Assembly (NCBI GenBank): GCA_947305045.1
Contig: CAMZCW010000086.1
Location: forward strand, 1-8,984
Source: an uncultured Bacteroidales bacterium
GTDB lineage: Bacteria; Bacteroidota; Bacteroidia; Bacteroidales; UBA932
Reading direction: 5' to 3'
Length of the DNA stretch: 8,984 bases
Positions 1 to 6,091 of this stretch are shown here, one piece after another. A program made the position numbers and the translations under genes. Within the stretch, counting starts at the first letter, position 1. The number at the start of each line of letters is the position of its first letter. A model generated the notes under the pieces. That model was not told the origin of the DNA and did no database searches. It saw only the letters and a program-made list of their open reading frames with translations.

Positions 1-12
1 CTTGATTTCGTG

Positions 13-309
13 ATGAAAAGAAAGATATACGACCAGCTGCTCCTTTGGAAAAACAGACGCAAAGGCAAGTCAGCCATGATGATAGAAGGCGCCCGCCGCG
101 TGGGCAAGAGCTACATCGTCAAGGAATTCGCCCAGAAAGAATACAAGAGCTACATCCTAATAGACTTCTTCAAAGTCGGGGACGACATCAAAGATCTCTT
201 CAAGAAATACTCAACACACCTGGCACAGGCCTATATCGTCCACACCGGTGACGTAGAGAAAGATGGCGATTACCTATACATCCCGCTGTATATGGTTCCG
301 TGCCTATAA
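13..309 (+). pseudogene. AAA_14/DUF4143-type ATPase remnant with in-frame internal deletion
   Basis: The 98-residue product starts MKRKIYDQLLLWK and has the P-loop GARRVGKS at residues 26-33, followed by YIVKEF and a YKSYILIDF strand, as at the N-terminus of the large Bacteroidales ATPases that pair an AAA_14 domain with DUF4143. Intact members are roughly 380-450 aa. After about residue 70 the protein jumps directly to AQAYIVHTGDVEKDGDYLYI and ends PLYMVPCL, which resembles the extreme C-terminus of the same family. The Walker B, sensor and most of the C-terminal nuclease-like domain are missing, so about 300 or more codons seem to have been lost without breaking the frame. It cannot be a working ATPase of this type; a residual role for the peptide is not excluded. 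An overlapping GTG at 10 is a possible start, but the ATG at 13 matches the family. A stem-loop terminator lies just downstream. The family and both ends are clear; the deletion is inferred from family knowledge. Confidence 0.75.
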
Positions 310-328
310 TCAAGAATCGCGACCTCTC

Positions 329-352
329 ATCCCCGGCCTGTCCGGGGATTTT
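329..352 (+). terminator. Intrinsic terminator after the ATPase remnant
   Basis: A perfect 8-bp GC-rich stem (ATCCCCGG at 329-336, CCGGGGAT at 342-349) with a 5-nt loop runs into TTTT on the plus strand. It sits 20 bp after the stop of the ATPase remnant and 21 bp before the convergent Fic stop. No T-run follows on the minus strand, so it acts mainly for plus-strand transcripts, although the strong stem could hinder both. Confidence 0.7.
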
Positions 353-372
353 GAGAATTCAGCGGTCTGTCT

Positions 373-1206
373 TTACGACCCAGACGCCACTTCAGATGAG
401 ATCTGCAAATCTTGATTACTCAGTACGTTTGCTTCTCCCAGCAAAAGGTTCCTGAAAAAACGCACAAGGTATTCGTCTGTAGCAGAAATACTTTTCGGAA
501 AGCTGTTATAATTAGCTCTTACCAAAGCATTTCGGAAATACCATGAGTGTTCTTTGAACATATCATTCTTCACTTCAAATCCGAACGACTTGAAATACTT
601 CATGGCAAATACGGCAGTAGTACGTGTATTCCCTTCACCGAAGGGATGGATTTGCCAAATTCCAGATATAAACCTGGCGATTTGTTCAATGGCTTTATCC
701 GTATCAAGAAAGGCATATTTGACCTGTCTCTCCTGAGAAAAGTCATAGTTTAATGTCGCTTGAATCATCGACGCGCTGGCATACAAGACAGTATCACCAT
801 CTAATACCCATTCCCGCTTGGTGATATCATAATCGCGATAACGCCCGGCGAACTTGAATATATCCCGAAACAAATGGCGATGAATTCTTGCCAGATACTC
901 GGGGGAGAAAGAGAAAGATTTTTCTATCAACAGTTCTTCAATACGCGCGGACACCTTATCGGCCTCCTCTGTCCTTTCGTCCTCTACTTCTGCCCTCGCA
1001 GTCTTGGACTTATAATAAGCGTCCAGCAACTGCTTGACATCATCAATGGTGATGTCGCCCTCAATGTGCTTCCTAGCGGTATCAATCAAGTATGCAGACG
1101 GCTTTAGACCATCTACATCCTGAAGGCCGATAGCCGTCTGCCAAGCGGCCGCTTTCTCTTTTCTTCCCGGTTCTCCCTGCCTGATATACTCATCAAATTC
1201 GCTCAT
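373..1206 (-). CDS. Fic-domain protein with variant Fic motif and VbhA-like N-terminal segment
   Basis: 277 aa. Fic enzymes transfer AMP or another phosphate-containing group from a nucleotide to a hydroxyl on a target protein, and many act as toxins. The motif at residues 187-198 reads HPFGEGNTRTTA. The catalytic His, the acidic residue and GN are present, but the usual GNG is GNT and the second Arg of HPFx(D/E)GNGRxxR is Ala. A flap-like segment (KREWVLDGDTVLYAS, residues 130-144) precedes it, as expected for target docking. Near the N-terminus, residues 37-66 (SAYLIDTARKHIEGD then ITIDDVKQLLDAYY) resemble the VbhA/antitoxin helix that carries an inhibitory Glu (here HIEG). This suggests a built-in antitoxin and would explain the absence of a separate antitoxin gene. 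A second SARIEEL segment lies at 86-92. The ATG at 1204-1206 is the first in frame, with a weak AAGG upstream. The gene is convergent with the ATPase remnant. The family is confident; activity and self-inhibition are inferred. Confidence 0.88.
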   Translation of the reverse strand: MSEFDEYIRQGEPGRKEKAAAWQTAIGLQDVDGLKPSAYLIDTARKHIEGDITIDDVKQLLDAYYKSKTARAEVEDERTEEADKVSARIEELLIEKSFSFSPEYLARIHRHLFRDIFKFAGRYRDYDITKREWVLDGDTVLYASASMIQATLNYDFSQERQVKYAFLDTDKAIEQIARFISGIWQIHPFGEGNTRTTAVFAMKYFKSFGFEVKNDMFKEHSWYFRNALVRANYNSFPKSISATDEYLVRFFRNLLLGEANVLSNQDLQISSEVASGS

Positions 1207-1228
1207 GCCTTACTATCCATAAGTTGTT

Positions 1229-1260
1229 TAAAGATAAGAAATACCCAGCACAGAAACAAG
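1229..1260 (-). promoter_or_regulatory. Candidate Bacteroidetes-type promoter for the Fic gene
   Basis: On the minus strand, CTTG (1257-1260), a 20-bp spacer and TATCTTTA (1229-1236) come close to the TTTG/TAnnTTTG pattern, differing at the first base of the -33 element and the last base of the -7 element. The -7 element lies 22 bp before the Fic ATG. It was found by eye and is only a moderate match. Confidence 0.35.
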
Positions 1261-1375
1261 GATTTGACGCTTTTTCTTCTAAGTATTCAACTCTCTTGTC
1301 CTGGCTGCGGGCGTATTCAATTATGCTGTCGATTTCAATGTCTAATAATCATATCAAAAGCCGAATCCGGCCCTC

Positions 1376-1902
1376 CGAATTGACGAAGGTGGTTGGATAC
1401 TCTGCGGCGTAGCTCAGCACGGAAAGAAGTTCGAGATAGAAGGCATAGAGAGAATGGCGAGAAGATAGAAAACGACTTCCTCACCACAATCCTCAAACTC
1501 TTCCGCTACGCAAAACTCTCTGAGAATGCCGGCTACGGAATTGACAAAATCTACTCCTGGGAGCGTCTGACGGGAGAGAAGGTAGAGTTTGCCTCCGACC
1601 TCATGAGCACCACCGTTACTTACTGGCGGCCGAAGGTAGGCAGATCCGTAAAGAGAGGAGGAAAGGCGGGTGAGGTTAGTAATGAAACTAACCCCAAAAC
1701 TAACCCCAAAACTAACCCCAAAAATCGCAAGGAAAAAGGTCCTGAGCTACGTACAAAGATGATTCGCATCATGAGAGCTACCCCCACCATTAGTAGGCAG
1801 GAGCTCGCCGACCTTTGTAACGTAAACCTTGCAGGTATCAAGTATCACCTGCGAGCCTCAACTTTTGTTGCGGCGAGAAGGGATAGTTTTGACAGAATAT
1901 AA
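1376..1902 (+). pseudogene. Relic of an AlbA_2 (Schlafen-like) ATP-binding regulator
   Basis: Two pieces of one family can be read on the plus strand in different frames. In the frame ending with TAG at 1466-1468 there is DEGGWILCGV followed by KKFEIEGIE, matching the AlbA_2 core pattern (xDGGxIxxGV ... FxIxGI). In the frame open to TAA at 1900-1902 there is the family's C-terminal part: ILKLFRYAKLSENAGYGIDK (about 1492-1551), a linker of three TNPK repeats, and a winged-helix segment ISRQELADLCNVNLAGIKYH. The middle of the protein is missing between the pieces. After KYHLRA the expected wing residues (LLRREGIVLTEYN) continue in yet another frame near 1870, so there is a second frameshift. 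Intact relatives are several hundred residues long and have been regarded as transcription regulators or defence-associated proteins. The first in-frame ATG of the downstream piece (1393) gives a non-homologous N-terminus. This is a dead gene by sequence; the family call is fairly firm for the C-terminal piece, less so for the N-terminal one. Confidence 0.65.
1687..1722 (+). repeat. Three perfect tandem copies of a 12-bp unit (TNPK linker)
   Basis: The unit ACTAACCCCAAA occurs three times head to tail (1687-1698, 1699-1710, 1711-1722). It is in frame and encodes TNPK three times in the linker between the ATP-binding part and the winged helix of the AlbA_2-type relic. Short tetrapeptide repeats at this place are a habit of this family. 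Because the unit is a multiple of three, copy changes would keep the frame. Confidence 0.9.
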
Positions 1903-1944
1903 CGTCAGCAACTTATACAAGATTATTTATTCTCAGCAAAGCCG

Positions 1945-2604
1945 TTATTTGCCTAAACGGTCACGTAGATCAGCAAGGATCTCGCCGTTGTATTTGAACC
2001 AGAGGGTGCCCTGGACTGGGTGGTTGAAGCCTTTGAGACGCTGAGCAAGGCCGGAGAGCGAGGTGGTTTCGCCCTGGTATTCGATGTGACGATCATCGAG
2101 GACCTTCACCTTAACGTTGGGATCATCGACATAGACCAACTCCGCACCAACGGGAATCTCACATGCGCTGAAATTGAAGGGGCCACGACGAGCTGCTTCT
2201 TTGACCTCCTGAGCAAGCTGCTCATCCAAAATCTCGTGACCTTCGGGCTTAACCTTCTTGAGGCGGTCCATAGTGCCGGAAATTTTGGCTATGCACTCCA
2301 GCAGCTCATAGGCTGCCTCCTTTGACATTTCATAGAACTCCTTCACACGGGGTTTTCCGTCGAATTCTTCAATTGCGCGCAGTTCCGGATTCAGCCTGTC
2401 AATTAGTTTGTGTAGTTCCTTATCTGTGAGGGATTTATCGACCTCATAGATGGCGTATGCGCGGAAAGCATACGGGATGGTTTCACTCCGGTTGAGCTGT
2501 TTCAAACGCGCCTCCAGGTTAGTGGCGTAGCCAATCTTGACATACTCCGGGAAGGAGGGATTGGTGAGGATGTATATGCAGCCGGTGTCTTTCATATGTG
2601 GCAT
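1945..2604 (-). CDS. GIY-YIG (T5orf172-type) nuclease with C-terminal RAMA/DUF4357-like domain, last gene of the RM operon
   Basis: 219 aa. Residues 8-34 carry the GIY-YIG nuclease core: GCIYILTN, then YVKIGYA and NLEARL with the catalytic-position Arg33. The helix LTDKELHKLID follows, as in the T5orf172/MUG113 branch. These enzymes cut DNA phosphodiester bonds. Residues about 143-215 form a separate domain (FSACEIPVGAELVYV, then a VKVLDDRHIEYQGE strand pair, TSLSGLAQRL and LWFKYNGEIL). It resembles the RAMA/DUF4357-like modules fused to restriction and methylase proteins and predicted to sense modified DNA. The start lies 4 bp after the hsdR stop, so the gene is almost certainly co-transcribed with hsdMSR and serves the same system. 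M1 and M4 are both possible starts; M1 at 2604 keeps the tight spacing. No strong terminator follows the stop. The nuclease family is firm; the C-terminal domain name is a pattern match, and the role in restriction is inferred. Confidence 0.85.
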   Translation of the reverse strand: MPHMKDTGCIYILTNPSFPEYVKIGYATNLEARLKQLNRSETIPYAFRAYAIYEVDKSLTDKELHKLIDRLNPELRAIEEFDGKPRVKEFYEMSKEAAYELLECIAKISGTMDRLKKVKPEGHEILDEQLAQEVKEAARRGPFNFSACEIPVGAELVYVDDPNVKVKVLDDRHIEYQGETTSLSGLAQRLKGFNHPVQGTLWFKYNGEILADLRDRLGK

Positions 2605-2608
2605 AGAT

Positions 2609-4972
2609 TTATGATGCTATTCTGGTATCGCCCAGGTACAGGTTCTTCTGGAAGTCAAGGAAGAGGCCTCTAGCGACATCGACGCCGCCGAGGGCTTTCA
2701 TGCCGTCGGGGATGGAGCCGTATTTCATGGAGATGATGGCCGGGAGTTTGTCGGGGCCAAGTTCGTCGATGCCTTCCTTGACGTAGAGCTGGATGATGTA
2801 GTTGATGAAGTCCTGACTGGTGGCGTTGAGGGATGCACGGAAGCCATCGGCTTTCTTCACGCGCTCTGTGCGCTGAATGGGCTCGATGTTGAAGGAGATA
2901 TATTCCAGGACATCGAGGAGGTCGGAGCCTTCGGCGTCAATGAGGGTGCGGATCTGCTTAAGGACATCCTTTCCGTAACCGGCAGCGTCCATGTTGTCAA
3001 GCAGTTCCTCTCGTGTCTTGGGGTTGGACCATTTCATCTGCAGGTCCTCGATGCTGGTGAAGAAGTATGGCATCTGGCCAAACATCGTGTTGAGGAATTC
3101 TTCTGCTGTCACGGGCTTGCCGTCAGCGCCCCAGAACATGTCGGACTTGAGGTACTTAATCCTGCGGGCACGGCCATCGGAGAGGCGGATTTCCAGCTTC
3201 TCCGGCTTTTCGCAGACGCACGGATACTGGCCGCATTTCTTGCATACTTTGTGTTCTGGGCCATACCCGGGGCCTTCGGGCTCGTGAAGTTCTGCAGATA
3301 CGTCCTTCCATTCCACATTGTAGCCGGATACGACATCGGAAGGATTGAGTACGGGTTCACCATCCCAAGTGGGGTCTTGGAAGTTTTCGTAGGCCTTGAC
3401 AAAGTCGTAGATGGTGAAGTAGTATTTGCCGTCATAGAGGCGGGTTCCACGGCCGATGATCTGTTTGAACTCTATCATCGAGTGTATGGGTCGAAGCAGA
3501 ACAATGTTGCGGATATTGAGGGCATCAACGCCGGTTGAGAGTTTCTGGGAAGTAGTGAGGACGGTGGGAACGGTTTTCTCGTTGTCCTGAAACTCCTTCA
3601 ACTGCCGCTCTCCTTCGGCTCCGTCATTTGCCGTGACGCGGACCGCATAGAAAGGATTGCCGCCGTGGACCTGGTTTATCATGTCCCTGATTTGGGCTGC
3701 GTGGTTCTGCGTAGCGCAGAAGACCAGCGTCTTCTCTTCCGGGCCGATGTATTTCATGAACTCCTTGACCCGGCTGAAATCGCGTTCCTTAATCTTGATG
3801 TTGCCGGCGTAGAAGTCGTTCTCGTTATAAACACGGTTGGCATCCACTTCGCCGGTGAGAATTTCATCTTCCGGGGTGTAGATGTAGTCGTCCAGGGTGC
3901 CCTGCATCTTGCAGTGACGGAAGGGCGTCAGGTAACCATCGGCAATGCCCTGCTTCAGGGAATACTGGTACACCGGTTCGCCGAAATAGCGGTAGGTGTC
4001 GGCATTGACATCGCGTCGCGGGGTCGCCGTAAGACCGATTTGCACTGCTGGCGAGAAGTAGTCCATAATTTCACGCCAGGAACTCTCGTCATTGGCTCCT
4101 CCACGATGACACTCGTCAATGATGACCAGGTCGAAGAAGTCTTTGGGATACTGACCAAAGGTATAGCGTTTGCCATCGTCCGTCATAAAGGTTTGGAAGA
4201 TGGTGAAGAAGATGGAGCCGTTGGTGGGCACTTTGCCGCCTTTCTTGACGCTGCCGGGTGTGATGCGCACCAGGGCGTCCTGCTGGAAGCCAAAGAAGCC
4301 GTTGAAGGCTTGATTAGCGAGGATATTGCGGTCAGCCAAGAAGAGAATCCTGGGGCGATTGCCGGTCTTCTTGACGTTCCACTTTGTGTGGAATAGTTTG
4401 TAGCAGATCTGGAAGGCAATGAAGGTTTTTCCGGTACCAGTGGCCAGTGTCAGAAGAATGCGATTCTTTCCTTTGGCGATGGCGGTGAGGGCCTTGTTGA
4501 TGGCAATTTCCTGATAGTAACGGGGCTCTTTGGTGCCGTTGGAGTAAAGTGGCTGTGCGTAGAATTTATCGCGCCATTCGTCCACGTCACCGAAGGTCTG
4601 GGACCAGAGTTCATCGGGTGAAGGGAAAGTCTCAACGGGACCTTCCTCACCCTTTTCCATATCGATGCCGTAGATTTCGTCTCCATTGGTGGCGTAGGTA
4701 AAGCGGATACCCATCATGGAGGCGTATTGTTTGGCCTGTGCTACGCCTTCGGCAACGTCTTTTTGTACGGACTTGGCCTCAACGATAGCCAGTTTGGCTC
4801 CCTTGTAAACCAGTACGTAGTCTGCCTTAAGCGGATTGGGTTTCGAGGTCTTGCTTACTCGGCCCCTGGTGATGGGGTACTCGGTAATGACCCGACTGTC
4901 CTCAACGACTCCCCAGCCTGCCGCTTTCAGCGCCGGGTCAATCTTGTCGTATCTGGTTTGGGATTCGTTCAT
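2609..4972 (-). CDS. hsdR: Type I restriction enzyme, R (motor/endonuclease) subunit, EcoEI-like
   Basis: 787 aa. This is the ATP-dependent translocase and nuclease that joins HsdM and HsdS and cuts unmodified DNA away from the recognition site. The N-terminal PD-(D/E)xK nuclease core is visible (ADYVL with D51; AIVEAKS with E65 and K67). The SF2 helicase motor follows: RYYQEIAI near 151-158, Walker A ATGTGKT 177-183, DECH box 286-289, TATP 315-318, STGVD 479-483 and QIIGRGTR 504-511. A four-cysteine cluster (C577, C580, C585, C587, as CKKC..YPCVC) lies between motor and C-terminal domain and could bind zinc. The last roughly 150 residues (LDNMDAAGYGKDVLKQIRTL through QKNLYLG) fit the EcoEI-type R C-terminal domain that docks on the methylase. 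Length is normal for the family and all catalytic motifs are intact. The gene begins 9 bp after the hsdS stop, with a weak AGG upstream. Confidence 0.95.
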   Translation of the reverse strand: MNESQTRYDKIDPALKAAGWGVVEDSRVITEYPITRGRVSKTSKPNPLKADYVLVYKGAKLAIVEAKSVQKDVAEGVAQAKQYASMMGIRFTYATNGDEIYGIDMEKGEEGPVETFPSPDELWSQTFGDVDEWRDKFYAQPLYSNGTKEPRYYQEIAINKALTAIAKGKNRILLTLATGTGKTFIAFQICYKLFHTKWNVKKTGNRPRILFLADRNILANQAFNGFFGFQQDALVRITPGSVKKGGKVPTNGSIFFTIFQTFMTDDGKRYTFGQYPKDFFDLVIIDECHRGGANDESSWREIMDYFSPAVQIGLTATPRRDVNADTYRYFGEPVYQYSLKQGIADGYLTPFRHCKMQGTLDDYIYTPEDEILTGEVDANRVYNENDFYAGNIKIKERDFSRVKEFMKYIGPEEKTLVFCATQNHAAQIRDMINQVHGGNPFYAVRVTANDGAEGERQLKEFQDNEKTVPTVLTTSQKLSTGVDALNIRNIVLLRPIHSMIEFKQIIGRGTRLYDGKYYFTIYDFVKAYENFQDPTWDGEPVLNPSDVVSGYNVEWKDVSAELHEPEGPGYGPEHKVCKKCGQYPCVCEKPEKLEIRLSDGRARRIKYLKSDMFWGADGKPVTAEEFLNTMFGQMPYFFTSIEDLQMKWSNPKTREELLDNMDAAGYGKDVLKQIRTLIDAEGSDLLDVLEYISFNIEPIQRTERVKKADGFRASLNATSQDFINYIIQLYVKEGIDELGPDKLPAIISMKYGSIPDGMKALGGVDVARGLFLDFQKNLYLGDTRIAS

Positions 4973-4981
4973 ATAACCTGG

Positions 4982-6091
4982 TTAAAGTTCACTACTAAAC
5001 ACCTTTTTTAGCAGAGCCTTTTTCAAATCATCACACAATTCAATTGTTCTAAGGCAGCTCTCTTGAAGTTCCTTACAAATTGAATCTACTCTTTCAATCT
5101 TCCCGACTATGGCTCTTTGGATCTCAAGAGATGGATAAATGAGTGGCTGTTCTTTGAAAATCTTATGTGTAATATCTGGTTGAGCAGCGCGTTTGGCCAA
5201 CGATAAAATCCTATTCCTAAACTCATCCTGTTGCACATAGTACATATAGAATGCTTTATCTATACGCTCTCTATCGATCTCAATCTTAAAACAGTTGTTA
5301 TGAAGCACGCCATACATACCCGTGAAAATCAGACCCAAAGTATTACCGGTCCGGGTATAGATCAAATCATCCGGATATGCACGACAACTATTCGGACACT
5401 CTTTCTCATTAACAAACAATTCTCGTGTCCCTTCTTTCATATCCTTGATTCTCAACAAAGGCAGGCTGCTCTCTTTTACCAATAAGTGTTTGGTATGAGA
5501 ATTTATCGCAAGTCCTTGACTTAACTTGCACCTGTCTCCCATCGTTTCGTGTACCCACCCATGTTGTGGGCTCAGACTACTCTTAAGTACTGATTGATAA
5601 AGAGCGCCGATGCTCTGTAAACGCTTTTCCGCATTGGCCCTTAAGGCCTCTATCTTCGAGAACGATGAGTCTAAGGAATCAACAATACGTTGCTGCTCTT
5701 CGATTGAAGAAGGAACAATGATGTCCGTTTCACCATAATCCCGAAAATAAATATGAGGAATAACAGCACCCGTTTTGAAACGCGAAACATCGAGTGACTG
5801 TAAGCAATATGCAACATATTTCAAAAGGTATCCATCCTTTGGAAAAATATATTGCATCGTTGAAATGACCGAAGAGCATGGAGGAAGAATGAACAGTTTT
5901 CCAACAGAGCCATCTTTAACAAAGCCAATACACTCTTTTTCTTGCTGATAAAAATCAACAAGTTTAATAACACCGCTGGCACCGTAAATCGGGAAGACTC
6001 CGTCATGTCCCACCAAATCCTTTTGGGCAATATTGGAAGAACCCTTTTTACAAATGTCCTTGACTTTTTTTATGCTATATCCTTCTCTCAT
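4982..6091 (-). CDS. hsdS: Type I restriction enzyme, S (specificity) subunit
   Basis: 369 aa. HsdS chooses the bipartite recognition sequence and holds two HsdM subunits. Two target-recognition domains are separated by conserved helices. TRD1 (about 1-128) has the typical FPIYGASGVIKLVDFY, GSVGKL and TGAVIPHIYFRDY. The central helical spacer (129-174) starts IEEQQRIVDSLDSSFSKIEA. TRD2 (about 178-318) includes LPLLRIKDM, DDLIYTRTGNTLG and AAQPDI. The distal helices (321-369) start LEIQRAIVGKIERVDSICKE. Both domains look complete, though the protein is at the short end for the family. The start overlaps the hsdM stop as ATGA, implying translational coupling. A run of seven A lies in the first ten codons. 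Base composition is much more AT-rich than hsdR and most of hsdM, typical of a specificity gene exchanged between strains. The recognition sequence cannot be read from the protein. Confidence 0.95.
   Translation of the reverse strand: MREGYSIKKVKDICKKGSSNIAQKDLVGHDGVFPIYGASGVIKLVDFYQQEKECIGFVKDGSVGKLFILPPCSSVISTMQYIFPKDGYLLKYVAYCLQSLDVSRFKTGAVIPHIYFRDYGETDIIVPSSIEEQQRIVDSLDSSFSKIEALRANAEKRLQSIGALYQSVLKSSLSPQHGWVHETMGDRCKLSQGLAINSHTKHLLVKESSLPLLRIKDMKEGTRELFVNEKECPNSCRAYPDDLIYTRTGNTLGLIFTGMYGVLHNNCFKIEIDRERIDKAFYMYYVQQDEFRNRILSLAKRAAQPDITHKIFKEQPLIYPSLEIQRAIVGKIERVDSICKELQESCLRTIELCDDLKKALLKKVFSSEL

Noticed and set aside
1207..1393. Separate small antitoxin gene upstream of fic
   Set aside because: No ATG-started frame with coding character directly precedes fic; the only short ATG frame (MDSKA) is five codons. 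Inhibition is more likely built into the Fic N-terminus.
1942..1960. Stem-loop CCGTT/AACGG at the end of the GIY-YIG gene as operon terminator
   Set aside because: The stem is only 5 bp, overlaps the stop codon and is followed by CTTTGC rather than a T-run; too weak to call.
3665..4396. Plus-strand open frame of 243 codons across hsdR
   Set aside because: Antisense shadow of the helicase-encoding part of hsdR, where motifs are conserved on the minus strand.
4982..6091. Invertible hsdS (shufflon-like) system
   Set aside because: Only one hsdS, no partial hsdS copies, no tyrosine recombinase and no inverted repeats were seen within the window; such parts outside it cannot be excluded.
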